From NCBI RefSeq assembly GCF_019880585.1, contig NZ_JAINVV010000004.1, positions 682,001 through 746,000 of the forward strand: a stretch of DNA of 64,000 nucleotides, given 5' to 3'. Below are positions 8,419 through 16,231 of the stretch, one piece after another. The stretch comes from Sphingomonas colocasiae. GTDB taxonomy: Bacteria > Pseudomonadota > Alphaproteobacteria > Sphingomonadales > Sphingomonadaceae. The notes under the pieces are model-generated. The model saw nothing but the letters and a program-made list of their open reading frames with translations. It had not been told where the DNA came from and ran no database searches. Positions within the stretch are counted from its first letter, which is position 1, and each line of letters starts with the position of its first letter. The translations under genes and the position numbers were made by a program.

Positions 8419-9828
8419 TCAGTAGTTGTAGGCGCGCTCGCCATGCTCGCCGAGGTCGAGACCCTCGCGCTCCACTTCGGGAGAGACGCGCAGGCCGGTG
8501 ACCGCCTTGGCGATGTAGAAGGCGATGGCCGAACCGATGGCGGCCCAGATGATCGCGACACCGACGGCCATGATCTGGGTCACCAGCTGGCTGCCCAGGT
8601 CATAGTCCGGCTTCGCGGGGCCGCCGAGCGAGGGCAGCATGGTGAAGGCGGTACCGATCGAGCCGATAATGCCGCCCACACCGTGGATGCCGAACGCGTC
8701 CAGCGAGTCGTCGAAACCCAGCTTGGCCTTGATCTTCATCACGAAGATGCAGCAGACGACCGCCGCGATCGCGCCGAGCAGGATCGCGCCGAACGGACCC
8801 GAATTGCCGGCGGCCGGGGTGACGGCGACCAGGCCGGCGATCGCGCCGGAACAGGCGCCGAGCAGCGAACCGTTATGGCCGAGCGCCTTTTCGGTGAGCA
8901 TCCAGAAGAGCACGCCGGCGGCGGTGGCGGTGAAGGTGTTGATGAGCGCGAGGCCGGCCGAACCATTGGCTTCGAGCGCGGAGCCGGCGTTGAAGCCGAA
9001 CCAGCCAACCCAGAGCAGGCCGGTGCCGACCAATGTCAGCGTCAGCGAGTGCGGTGCGATGATTTCCTTCTGATAGCCGATGCGCTTGCCCAGGATGATC
9101 GCGCCGACCAGCGCGGAAACGCCCGCGTTGATGTGCACCACGGTGCCGCCCGCGAAGTCCAGCGCCCCCCAGCCGAAGATCAGGCCCGTCGCGTCGTCCG
9201 AACCGCCCAGATACCAGACCATGTGCGCGATCGGATAATAGACGATGGTGAGCCAGACGAGCGCGAAGACCATCAGCGCCGAGAACTTCATGCGCTCGAC
9301 AAGGCCGCCGACGACCAGCGCGACCGTGATCGCGGAGAAGGTCATCTGGAAGGCGATGAAGACGAATTCGGGGATGTTCACGCCCGCGGTGAAGGTCGCG
9401 ACCGTGGAATCGGCGTTCACGCCCGCAAGGAACCATTTGCCGGCGGAAACGAACTGGTTGGAGTCGCCGCCGAAGGCGAGGCCATAGCCGAACATGACCC
9501 ACATGATCATGGCGAGGCTGGCGACCGCGATGATCTGCGTCAGCACGGACAGCATGTTCTTCGAACGGACAAGGCCGCCATAGAACAGCGCCAGGCCCGG
9601 CACGATCATCGTCATGACGAGGATGGTTGCGACCATCATCCAGGCGGTGTCGCCCTTGTCGACGGTGGCCTCGACCGCGGCGGGCGCCGCTTCGGTCACC
9701 GCAGCTGCGGCGGTGTTGGCGGCTTCCGCGACATTGGCGGCCGCGACATTGGCCCAGGCGGGCATGGCGGCGAACAGCGAAGCGCCGATCGCTCCCGCAC
9801 CCGCCGCGATTTTCTTGGAAATCGTCAT
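8419..9828 (-). CDS. amtB: Ammonium transporter AmtB
   Basis: This 469-residue inner-membrane ammonium channel has a signal-like N-terminus (FAAMPAWANVAAA) and then eleven helices. Hallmarks are VPGLALFYGGLVRSKN, FQMTFSAITVALV, GALDFAGGTVVHINAG with a pore-lining His, and HGVGGIIGSIGTAF with the second pore His. The C-terminal EREGLDLGEHGERAY is the region that contacts GlnK. The start is placed at 9828, where AGGGGG lies six bases upstream; the longer frame to 9897 would run into repeat DNA. It follows glnK in the standard glnK-amtB order and is likely nitrogen-controlled from the sigma-54 promoter at 10319-10334. Confidence 0.97.
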   Translation of the reverse strand: MTISKKIAAGAGAIGASLFAAMPAWANVAAANVAEAANTAAAAVTEAAPAAVEATVDKGDTAWMMVATILVMTMIVPGLALFYGGLVRSKNMLSVLTQIIAVASLAMIMWVMFGYGLAFGGDSNQFVSAGKWFLAGVNADSTVATFTAGVNIPEFVFIAFQMTFSAITVALVVGGLVERMKFSALMVFALVWLTIVYYPIAHMVWYLGGSDDATGLIFGWGALDFAGGTVVHINAGVSALVGAIILGKRIGYQKEIIAPHSLTLTLVGTGLLWVGWFGFNAGSALEANGSAGLALINTFTATAAGVLFWMLTEKALGHNGSLLGACSGAIAGLVAVTPAAGNSGPFGAILLGAIAAVVCCIFVMKIKAKLGFDDSLDAFGIHGVGGIIGSIGTAFTMLPSLGGPAKPDYDLGSQLVTQIMAVGVAIIWAAIGSAIAFYIAKAVTGLRVSPEVEREGLDLGEHGERAYNY

Positions 9829-9844
9829 TGTTCCCCCTTTCCCT

Positions 9845-9948
9845 TTGGAGCGATTTGGAGTTCGACGGAACGTCGAACGGCTCGAAAATCGCGTCAAAAC
9901 AAAATCTTAGGGCAGATGATCCGGTGGAAGTGGATCACCTGCCCTAGA
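9845..9948. repeat. Mosaic palindromes between glnK and amtB
   Basis: Two consecutive hairpins fill the gap. One is GCGATTT...GAAAATCGC with inner arms TTCGACG/CGTCGAA (about 9848-9891). The other is AGGGCAGATGATCC/GGATCACCTGCCCT (about 9910-9946). The second ends in CTAG, which provides the TAG stop of glnK. The first resembles the palindrome at 53965-54003. They would form strong structures in the glnK-amtB transcript. Confidence 0.7.
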
Positions 9949-10282
9949 GCGCGGTTTCGTCGGTTTCGCCGGTGCGGATGCGCACGGCCTGGCCGACATC
10001 CAGCACGAAGATCTTGCCGTCGCCGATCGCGCCGGTGTTGGCCGATGCCTGGATCGCCTCGACCACCCGGTCCGCCAGCGCGGAGGCGCAGGCGACCTCG
10101 ATCTTGATCTTGGGGACCATGTTCGTGCTGTATTCTGCGCCGCGGTAGATTTCGGTCTGGCCCTTCTGGCGCCCGAACCCCTTGACCTCGGTCACCGTCA
10201 TCCCGGCGACACCAAGCTCCGAAAGTGCTTCGCGCACCTCATCGAGCTTGAAGGGTTTGATGATTGCTATGACGAGTTTCAT
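9944..10282 (-). CDS. glnK: P-II family nitrogen regulator GlnK/GlnB
   Basis: This 112-residue P-II protein senses 2-oxoglutarate, ATP/ADP and uridylylation state, and gates AmtB. It has the start KLVIAIIKPFKLDEVREAL, the T-loop GRQKGQTEIYRGAEY with the uridylylated Tyr, and the C-terminal GDGKIFVLDVGQAVRIRTGE. Linkage to amtB makes GlnK the best name. ATG 10282 lies 37 bases from a consensus sigma-54 promoter. The TAG stop lies at the edge of a palindromic repeat. Confidence 0.96.
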   Translation of the reverse strand: MKLVIAIIKPFKLDEVREALSELGVAGMTVTEVKGFGRQKGQTEIYRGAEYSTNMVPKIKIEVACASALADRVVEAIQASANTGAIGDGKIFVLDVGQAVRIRTGETDETAL

Positions 10283-10318
10283 TCGGCCCCCATCTGCTTT
10301 TTGTGCGGAGCAGAAGAC

Positions 10319-10334
10319 AGCAAGGGGTGTGCCA
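10319..10334 (-). promoter_or_regulatory. Sigma-54 (RpoN) promoter of glnK
   Basis: The minus strand reads TGGCACACCCCTTGCT, matching the -24/-12 consensus TGGCAC-N5-TTGC exactly. The predicted transcript would start about 12 bases downstream, leaving a leader of roughly 25 bases before the glnK ATG at 10282. A TGGTGC half-site like those of NtrC lies about 100 bases upstream near 10427-10432. Nitrogen-limited, NtrC-dependent expression is therefore likely. Confidence 0.88.
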
Positions 10335-10438
10335 GATTCGAAAATGACGCAGATTTGGCCGCGCGCGCATCATCCTGTGCGCATGCCGGCGATCAGGGAC
10401 GCTAAATTATTGTGCAGGTGCGAAGTGGTGCCCGTTTT

Positions 10439-10639
10439 TTAGGCAGATTCGATCAGGTCGCGTGCGCGGTCCGCGTCATCCTCATGCACCATCAGGCGGA
10501 CGGGTGTCATGAAACCCAGGCCGAGGTCCGCCATGCCGCCATCGAACAACACGGCTTCTATGCCGTTCGCGGCCAGCCCGATGCGCGCGACATCGGCCGC
10601 GATCCGGTCCGGATATTCGGCGATCGGAACCAGCGTCAC
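10439..10639 (-). CDS. DUF2007 domain-containing small protein
   Basis: This 66-residue protein matches the DUF2007 pattern, an N-terminal TLVPIAEYPDRIAADVARIGL then GIEAVLFDGGM and VRLMVHEDDADRARDLI. It is a ferredoxin-like fold often described as a putative signal-transducing protein, related to P-II-like folds. It sits upstream of glnK on the same strand, 156 bases away, and downstream of the DUF924 gene by 31 bases, so it most likely ends the tldD operon. The molecular role is unknown. Confidence 0.8.
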   Translation of the reverse strand: MTLVPIAEYPDRIAADVARIGLAANGIEAVLFDGGMADLGLGFMTPVRLMVHEDDADRARDLIESA

Positions 10640-10670
10640 AGGATCGTGCGCCTGAGCCTGGTGGTCGGCG

Positions 10671-11213
10671 CTACCAGTTGGCGCCTTCCTTCGCGGCTGC
10701 TTCCTCGCCGGGGCGCATGGCGCGGCCGAGTACGGCGTTGCGATGCGGAAACCGGCCGAAGCGCGCGATCACGTCATGATGTTTGTGCGCGTAATCGAGC
10801 GAATTCTGGTTGCCGAGCGCGGTGAACAGCAGCAGCGCGCGATCCTGATCGTCCAGATCCTCGCTGTGCATGAACGGCATGTACAGGAAGGAGCGCTCGT
10901 CCTGGCTGAGCGCATCGTCCAGTCTCCGGTCGACGGCGCCCCGGGCGATGGCGAGCGCGAGCGGGTCGGTCGAGAAGGCGTCGGCGCTGCCGCGGAAGAT
11001 GTTGCGGGGGAATTGATCGAACAGGATCACGCCGGCCAGCGCGTCGCGCGCCGAACCCAGAAAGCTCTCCGCCGTGCGGGATCGCCATGCCTGCCAGAGC
11101 GGCTCGAACCGGTCCCTGATCGTTTCGTCGGTCTGGTCGGACCGCGTCCACCAGCGATCGGGGCCGAGCTCGTCGAACCAATAGGCTAGGATATCGTCGA
11201 TCTCCGCACTCAT
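10671..11213 (-). CDS. DUF924 family protein
   Basis: This 180-residue protein has the DUF924 signature: ILAYWFDELGPDRWW at the N-terminus, GVILFDQFPRNIFRG in the middle, and ERSFLYMPFMHSEDL with NQNSLDYAHKHHDVI later. The fold is an all-alpha TPR-like protein common in proteobacteria with no settled function. ATG 11213 overlaps the tldD stop by three bases (ATGA). It is cytosolic; the link with TldD may only be transcriptional. Confidence 0.88.
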   Translation of the reverse strand: MSAEIDDILAYWFDELGPDRWWTRSDQTDETIRDRFEPLWQAWRSRTAESFLGSARDALAGVILFDQFPRNIFRGSADAFSTDPLALAIARGAVDRRLDDALSQDERSFLYMPFMHSEDLDDQDRALLLFTALGNQNSLDYAHKHHDVIARFGRFPHRNAVLGRAMRPGEEAAAKEGANW

Positions 11214-12634
11214 GCCGCGGTTCCGCCGACGGTGAGCCCCTCGATCAGCAAGGTCGGCTGGCCGACGCCCGCCGGAACCGACTGGCCCGCCTTGCCGCAC
11301 ATGCCGACGCCTTCGTCGAGCGCGAAATCATTACCGATGCCGAGCACCTTGGTCAGCACGGTCGGGCCATCGCCGATCAGCGTCGCGCCCTTGATCGGCG
11401 CGCCCAGCCTGCCATTTTCGACGCGATAGGCCTCGGTGCACGAAAAGACGAACTTGCCGGAGACGATATCGACCTGACCGCCGCCGAAGCTCTTGGCGAA
11501 GATCCCCGATTTCATTCGTGACAACAGTTCGGCCGGATCGTCGTTGCCGCCCTTCATGAAGGTGTTGGTCATGCGCGGCATGGGCGCATGGGCATAGGAT
11601 TGGCGGCGGCCATTGCCCGTCGGTTCCACGCCCATCAGCCGGGCGTTGAGCCGATCGTGGATATAGCCCTTCAATATGCCGTCCTCGATCAGGATATTCT
11701 CCTGGGTCGGCGTGCCTTCGTCGTCGATCGAGAGCGATCCACGGCGTTCGCCGATCGATCCGTCGTCGATCACGGTCACGCCCGGCGCGCCGACGCGCTC
11801 GCCGATCCGTCCGGAAAAGGCGCTGGTGCCCTTGCGGTTGAAATCGCCTTCCAGGCCGTGCCCGATCGCTTCGTGGAGCAGTACGCCGGGCCAGCCGGGG
11901 CCCAGCAGCACCTGCATTTCGCCGGCTGGCGCGGGCACCGAGTCGAGATTGACCAGCGCCTGTTTGAGCGCTTCGTCGATCGCGCGATCGATCAGCGCGG
12001 GATCGAGCAGCCGATCGTAGAGATAGCGGCCGCCGACGCCGAAGCTGCCGGTTTCGCGGCGGCCATTCAATTCGGTCACGATACTGACGTTCAGCCTGAC
12101 CAGCGGGCGCACGTCCATTGCGGTGAAGCCGTCGGGGCGGACGATGTCGACCACCGACCAGGAGCCTGACAGCGAAACCGAGACCTGCGCGACGCGCGGA
12201 TCGCGCGCGCGCGCCATCGCGTCGATCGATTCGCACAGCGCCACCTTGTCGGCGAACGAGACCAGGCCGAGCGGATTGTCCGCCGTATAGAGATGCCGAT
12301 TGTTGCCGCGCGGGGGCGGGGCGGGGGCGCCCTTCGCCGGATCGAGCAACGTCATCGTCTCCGCCGCGCGCCGGATCGCCGCTTCGCTCAGCTCGTTGGC
12401 ATGCGCGAAGGCGGTCGTCTCTCCGCTGACGCCGCGCAGGCCGAAACCCGATTCGGTCGAATAATCGGCGGTCTTCAACCGCCCGTCGTCGAAACCGAAG
12501 CTTTCGGTCGCGCTATATTGCAGGAACAGCTCGCCATCGTCGCAGCGTTGCAGCGCTTCGGCGGTCAGGCGCTTGGCCGAATCTGGATCGAGCCCGTCGG
12601 GGCGGTAGAGATAGGAGCGGGGATCGGTGGTCAT
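11210..12634 (-). CDS. tldD: Metalloprotease TldD
   Basis: This 474-residue TldD/PmbA family protein acts with TldE in processing modified peptides such as microcin B17 and in antitoxin degradation. The zinc motif HEAIGHGLEGDFNRKG (HExxxH) lies in the middle, followed by VTVIDDGSIGERRGSLSIDD and, near the end, GMCGKAGQSVPAGVGQPTLL. Full length for the family. The start is placed at ATG 12634 (TTDPRSYLY); the longer frame upstream is repeat-derived sequence. No tldE/pmbA is present in the window. It forms an operon with the downstream DUF924 gene. Confidence 0.95.
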   Translation of the reverse strand: MTTDPRSYLYRPDGLDPDSAKRLTAEALQRCDDGELFLQYSATESFGFDDGRLKTADYSTESGFGLRGVSGETTAFAHANELSEAAIRRAAETMTLLDPAKGAPAPPPRGNNRHLYTADNPLGLVSFADKVALCESIDAMARARDPRVAQVSVSLSGSWSVVDIVRPDGFTAMDVRPLVRLNVSIVTELNGRRETGSFGVGGRYLYDRLLDPALIDRAIDEALKQALVNLDSVPAPAGEMQVLLGPGWPGVLLHEAIGHGLEGDFNRKGTSAFSGRIGERVGAPGVTVIDDGSIGERRGSLSIDDEGTPTQENILIEDGILKGYIHDRLNARLMGVEPTGNGRRQSYAHAPMPRMTNTFMKGGNDDPAELLSRMKSGIFAKSFGGGQVDIVSGKFVFSCTEAYRVENGRLGAPIKGATLIGDGPTVLTKVLGIGNDFALDEGVGMCGKAGQSVPAGVGQPTLLIEGLTVGGTAA

Positions 12635-12647
12635 GCCACCGATATAG

Positions 12648-12695
12648 GCCTGTCCCGAGCGCAGTCGAGGGGCAAGCCCCCGAGCAAACTCGGAA
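12648..12695. repeat. GAGCGCAGTCGAGGGG-type intergenic repeat
   Basis: CTGTCCCGAGCGCAGTCGAG is followed by GGGCAAGCCCCCGAGC. This is the dispersed short palindromic module that also appears at 32683-32786 and, in altered form, at 37520-37552. It fills most of the gap between tldD and the zinc-finger gene. Confidence 0.6.
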
Positions 12696-12702
12696 AAGAC
12701 CG

Positions 12703-12918
12703 TCAGGCCGCCTGGGTAGCCTCTTCGCCGCCTTGATCGGCGGGGCCGCCGATCAGCACGAACCGACGGTCGCAATAACCGCATTCGACGAAGCCGGTTT
12801 CGTCGATCTCCAGCCACACGCGCGGATGGCCGAGCGCGGCGCCGGCAGGAATGTCGCTGGCGCCGTCGCAAGCGACGCGGCTGGTCTTCACGCGGAGGGT
12901 TTCGGGTGCGGAGCTCAT
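12703..12918 (-). CDS. Zinc-finger (zf-CHCC) domain protein, NDUFS6-like
   Basis: This 71-residue protein has a zf-CHCC domain: VACDG, then [10 protein letters not shown], then [13 protein letters not shown]. Cys, His and the CxxC pair would bind zinc. The same domain is in mitochondrial NDUFS6 of complex I, and bacterial stand-alone versions are frequent in Alphaproteobacteria. The start is ATG 12918, trimming an unconserved extension. It is located 68 bases upstream of tldD on the same strand. The role in respiration is inferred from family only. Confidence 0.85.
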   Translation of the reverse strand: MSSAPETLRVKTSRVACDGASDIPAGAALGHPRVWLEIDETGFVECGYCDRRFVLIGGPADQGGEEATQAA

Positions 12919-12975
12919 GGACGTGCGCTTAGCAAGGCGCGGGGCGGCTTGCCAGTGGGATTTGGGATCGGAGCT

Positions 12976-13107
12976 GCTTCGAAAAAGCCGGTGCCTGCCC
13001 GTTCCCCCGCCCAACCTTCCGACAGGATGATACTGGATCGGGAGGTTGGGCGGGGGCGCGGGCTGGTGCCGTCCTTTGAAAGCGCTCTTCCGCGCTTTCT
13101 CAGAAAA
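12976..13107. repeat. Palindromic MITE-like element, copy A2 (diverged)
   Basis: This copy has the same plan as A1. A large central inverted repeat pairs GCCCGTTCCCCCGCCCAACC (12997-13016) with GGTTGGGCGGGGGCGCGGGC (13044-13063). Then comes CTGGTGCCG and a terminal hairpin GAAAGCGC-TCTTCC-GCGCTTTC (13078-13099). The hairpin loop TCTTCC is identical to A1 while both stem arms differ together. No clear outer TIR is seen. Together with the next small frame it accounts for most of the 350-base gap before the ABC gene. Confidence 0.7.
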
Positions 13108-13198
13108 GCGCCGGCGCGCCGACCAAGGCGAGCAGCATCGCCGATCGCAGCGCCAAGCCGGCCAGGTCCTCGATCCAATGGGGCTTCAGCATCGTCAT
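13100..13198 (-). CDS. Possible small membrane protein (32 aa), uncertain
   Basis: An open frame encodes a short peptide starting [20 protein letters not shown], then [12 protein letters not shown]. It has an amphipathic start and a hydrophobic end of about 17 residues. No good ribosome binding site is visible before ATG 13198, and the 3' end runs into repeat A2. It may be a real microprotein or chance. I do not recognise it. Confidence 0.25.
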   Translation of the reverse strand: MTMLKPHWIEDLAGLALRSAMLLALVGAPALF

Positions 13199-13268
13199 CG
13201 GCACATCATCGCGCGCGCGGGTTAAGGAAGGCTTGCGTGCCGCGCTGCTTGGCGTATGCGCGGTTCGC

Positions 13269-14192
13269 ATGGTTCAGGCAGCGATCGAGATCGAAGGGCT
13301 CGAAAAAGTCTATGCGGGCGGCAAGCGCGCGCTGGACGGAGTCAGCTTCGAAGTACCGCGTGGGCAGATCTTCGGTCTGCTCGGTCCCAATGGCGCCGGC
13401 AAGTCGACGCTGATCAACATCCTGGCGGGCCTGGTCAACAAGACCGGTGGGCGCGCCGCGATCTGGGGCTTCGATATCGACCGGAATCCGCGCAACGCGA
13501 AATTCTCGATCGGTATCGTCAATCAGGAGATATTGTTCGATCCCTTCTTCACGCCGCGCGAGGCGCTGGAGATCCAGGCCGGGCTGTACGGCGTGCCCAA
13601 GGCCGAGCGCCGGACGATGGAGCTGCTGCGCGCCGTCCGCCTCGACGACAAGGCGGAGGCCTATGCCCGCACGCTTTCGGGCGGCATGAAGCGCCGGCTG
13701 ATGGTCGCCAAGGCGCTGGTCCATGCACCGCCGGTGCTGGTGCTCGACGAGCCGACGGCAGGCGTCGATATCGAGCTGCGTCAGCAGCTCTGGGCCTATG
13801 TCCGCGAATTGAACGCCCAGGGTGTGACGGTGGTGCTCACCACGCACTATCTGGAAGAAGCCGAGGAGCTTTGCGACCGGATCGCGATCATCAACCATGG
13901 CCGGCTGATCGCCAACGAGCCGACGCGCACCTTGGTTGGCATGGCGCAGGAAAAGCTGGTTGAGGTGACTGTCGATCGCGACGTCGCGGCGGTGCCTGAC
14001 AATGCCTGCTTCCAGAAGATCGAGCTCAAAGGCGAACGCGTGCTCGCCATCACCTATGCCAAGGACAAGGTGAACGCTGGCGAAGTCCTCGCGGCGGTGC
14101 AGAAGGATGGATACGGCATCGTCGACGTGGTGACGCGCGAAGCCGACCTGGAGGATGTGTTCCTGAACCTGACGAGGGCGAGCAATACTTAA
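13269..14192 (+). CDS. ABC transporter ATP-binding protein (ABC-2/drug export type)
   Basis: This 307-residue ATPase has the Walker A GPNGAGKST near residue 41, the Q-loop NQEILFDPFFTPREAL, the signature LSGGMKRRL, the Walker B VLVLDEPTAGVD and the switch His in LTTHYLEEAEELCDR. It is closest to the DrrA/NodI/CcmA-like ABC-2 exporters, with a C-terminal extension of about 80 residues typical of that group. ATG 13269 is chosen over the upstream frame at 13233. The matching permease is not next to it; the following genes are DUF559 and nadB. The substrate is unknown. Confidence 0.9.
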   Translation: MVQAAIEIEGLEKVYAGGKRALDGVSFEVPRGQIFGLLGPNGAGKSTLINILAGLVNKTGGRAAIWGFDIDRNPRNAKFSIGIVNQEILFDPFFTPREALEIQAGLYGVPKAERRTMELLRAVRLDDKAEAYARTLSGGMKRRLMVAKALVHAPPVLVLDEPTAGVDIELRQQLWAYVRELNAQGVTVVLTTHYLEEAEELCDRIAIINHGRLIANEPTRTLVGMAQEKLVEVTVDRDVAAVPDNACFQKIELKGERVLAITYAKDKVNAGEVLAAVQKDGYGIVDVVTREADLEDVFLNLTRASNT

Positions 14193-14198
14193 GTTAAG

Positions 14199-14231
14199 CC
14201 CATCCCCTTGAGGGGAGGGGTTGGGGTGGGG
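14199..14231. repeat. GGGGAGGGGTTGGGGTGGGG repeat, left copy
   Basis: CCATCCCCTTGAGGGGAGGGG runs into TTGGGGTGGGG. It has an inverted counterpart at 14602-14635. The pair encloses the DUF559 gene. Confidence 0.85.
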
Positions 14232-14235
14232 AAGG

Positions 14236-14640
14236 ATGCCAAGGCTAGACCCGAAGCTTGCCGAACATGCGCGGAGAATGCGCTGCGAACCCACCGAACC
14301 CGACAAGCGTCTTTGGCGCCGCTTATCCAACTCTCAACTTGGTGGCTGGAAATTTCGTCGCCAGGCAGTGATTGGTAGGCGGATCGTCGATTTCTTCTAC
14401 CCGGCCATCGGCCCGGTGATTGAAGTTTATGGCGACACGCACGACTTTGCGCGGGATCGGGAGAAGGATCGGGCTTTCGAGGTCCATGGTTTGTGCGTAC
14501 TTCGTTTTACGAATGCGGACGTTACACATAATATGGAGGGTGTTCTGGAAGCCATTTTGCTGAAGGCACGGTCTTTACCGTCAAGATCATCCTGGCGACT
14601 GCCCCACCCCAACCCCTCCCCTGAAGGGGAGGGGCGTTAA
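14236..14640 (+). CDS. DUF559 endonuclease-like (VSR-fold) protein
   Basis: This 134-residue protein has a DUF559 domain, related to very-short-patch-repair and restriction-type endonucleases: RMRCEPTEPDKRLWRRL, GWKFRRQAVIGRRIVDFFYP with the acidic active-site region, EVYGDTHDF and CVLRFTNADV. The last residues (LPHPNPSPEGEG) are encoded by the flanking repeat, so the present C-terminus was shaped by repeat DNA. ATG 14236 follows GGAAGG. The AT content is slightly higher than in its neighbours. The true role is unknown; DUF559 genes are mobile and often found alone between housekeeping genes. Confidence 0.85.
   Translation: MPRLDPKLAEHARRMRCEPTEPDKRLWRRLSNSQLGGWKFRRQAVIGRRIVDFFYPAIGPVIEVYGDTHDFARDREKDRAFEVHGLCVLRFTNADVTHNMEGVLEAILLKARSLPSRSSWRLPHPNPSPEGEGR
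14602..14635. repeat. GGGGAGGGGTTGGGGTGGGG repeat, right inverted copy
   Basis: CCCCACCCCAACCCCTCCCC then TGAAGGGGAGGGGC is the reverse complement of the 14199-14231 repeat apart from a few bases. It is translated as the C-terminal tail of the DUF559 protein. Confidence 0.85.
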
Positions 14641-14641
14641 G

Positions 14642-16231
14642 ATGCACAATTACGACGTCCTGGTCATCGGCTCCGGCGCGGCAGGGCTCACCGCTGCACT
14701 CAATCTCGCGCAGCGCTTCAAGGTCGCGGTGATCGCGAAGGGTGCGCTGTCAGACGGATCGACGGCATGGGCGCAGGGCGGCATCGCCGCCGTGCTCGAA
14801 CCCGGCGACACCTTTGAAAGCCATATCGAGGATACGATGGTCGCGGGCGCGGGGCTCAACAACCGCGCCACCGTCGAATTCGTCGTCGAGAATGCACCGG
14901 CGGCGATCGAGCGGCTCGCGGCGATCGGCGTTCCCTTCAATACCGAGGCAGGCGCGCTGCATCTGACGCGGGAGGGCGGGCACAGCCATCGCCGCATCGT
15001 CCATGTCGACGACGCGACCGGCTGGGCGGTGCAGCAGGCGCTCGAAAAGGCGGCCGGCGACAATCCCAATATCACGCTGATCCCGGACATGGTGGCGATC
15101 GACCTCGTCACCGGGCGGCATGGCGAGCGCTATTCGGGCGACGGCCATGTCTGGGGGCTTTACGCGGTCAATCGGCGGACCGGCCATGTCGAACTGTTCA
15201 CCGCCCGCGCGACGGTGCTGGCGAGCGGCGGGGCGGGGCGGACCTATCTCTATTCGACCGCGCCGCGCGGCGCGACCGGCGACGGCATCGCGATGGCGTG
15301 GCGCGCGGGATGCCGTGTCTCCAACATGGAATTCATGCAGTTCCACCCGACCTGCCTCTACAATCTGGAGGTCAAGAATTTCCTGATCACCGAGGCGGTG
15401 CGCGGCGAGGGCGGCGTGCTCAAGCTGCCGCCGGGCGTGCAGGGTGGCGGCGAACGCTTCATGCCGCGCTTCGATCCGCGCGAGGAACTGGCGCCGCGCG
15501 ATGTGGTCGCCCGCGCGATCGATCATGAGATCAAGCGGCTCGGCCTCGACTATGTCCATCTCGATATCAGCCACAAACCGGCCGATTTCGTGAAGGGGCA
15601 TTTCCCCAACATCTACAACCGCCTGATCGAACTGGGCATCGACATCACCCGCGATCCCATCCCGGTGGTGCCGGCGCAGCATTATACGTGTGGCGGCGTG
15701 ATGATCGATCTCGACGGGCGCACCGATCTGCCAGGGCTCTATGCGGCCGGCGAAGTGACGCAATCGGGCCTGCACGGCGCCAATCGTCTCGCGTCCAACT
15801 CGCTGCTCGAATGCTTCGTCTTCGGCGAGGCCGCGGCCCGGCATATCGCCGCGCATTGGGATGAATTCCCAGCCCCACCGCCGATACGGCCATGGGACGA
15901 AAGCCGCGTCACCGATTCGGACGAGGAAGTGATCGTCCAGCATAACTGGCGCGAGATCCGCCGCTTCATGTGGGATTATGTCGGCATCGTCCGCACCACC
16001 AAGCGCCTCGAACGCGCCGCCCACCGCGTCGCGCTGCTGCGCAAGGAAGTGGAGGATTATTACGGCCATTTCCGCGTGACGCCCGATCTGATCGAGCTGC
16101 GCAACCTGGTCGAGGTGGCGGACCTCATCGTTCGTTCGGCGCTTCACCGCAAGGAAAGCCGGGGGTTGCACTACACCACCGACTATCCGGAGATGCTGCC
16201 CGCCGCGGTCGATACGATCCTTGCGCCCTGA
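14642..16231 (+). CDS. nadB: L-aspartate oxidase NadB
   Basis: This enzyme oxidises L-aspartate to iminoaspartate in NAD de novo synthesis. The 529-residue flavoprotein of the SdhA/FrdA family has the FAD site DVLVIGSGAAGLTAALNLA, STAWAQGGIAA, the flavin region HGANRLASNSLLECFVFGE, and REGGHSHRRIVH. The length is normal. Its ATG begins one base after the DUF559 stop, and the GGGG repeat supplies the ribosome binding region (GGGGAGGGGC), which is unusual. nadA and nadC are not in the window. The 3' end overlaps the convergent desaturase by 49 bases. Confidence 0.96.
   Translation: MHNYDVLVIGSGAAGLTAALNLAQRFKVAVIAKGALSDGSTAWAQGGIAAVLEPGDTFESHIEDTMVAGAGLNNRATVEFVVENAPAAIERLAAIGVPFNTEAGALHLTREGGHSHRRIVHVDDATGWAVQQALEKAAGDNPNITLIPDMVAIDLVTGRHGERYSGDGHVWGLYAVNRRTGHVELFTARATVLASGGAGRTYLYSTAPRGATGDGIAMAWRAGCRVSNMEFMQFHPTCLYNLEVKNFLITEAVRGEGGVLKLPPGVQGGGERFMPRFDPREELAPRDVVARAIDHEIKRLGLDYVHLDISHKPADFVKGHFPNIYNRLIELGIDITRDPIPVVPAQHYTCGGVMIDLDGRTDLPGLYAAGEVTQSGLHGANRLASNSLLECFVFGEAAARHIAAHWDEFPAPPPIRPWDESRVTDSDEEVIVQHNWREIRRFMWDYVGIVRTTKRLERAAHRVALLRKEVEDYYGHFRVTPDLIELRNLVEVADLIVRSALHRKESRGLHYTTDYPEMLPAAVDTILAP

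Noticed and set aside
8347-10107. 586-residue plus-strand frame opposite amtB
   Set aside because: Composition is that of a shadow frame, and amtB on the other strand has clear family motifs.
14221-14235. TTG start for the DUF559 protein
   Set aside because: It would lie within the repeat; the ATG at 14236 with GGAAGG upstream is more convincing.
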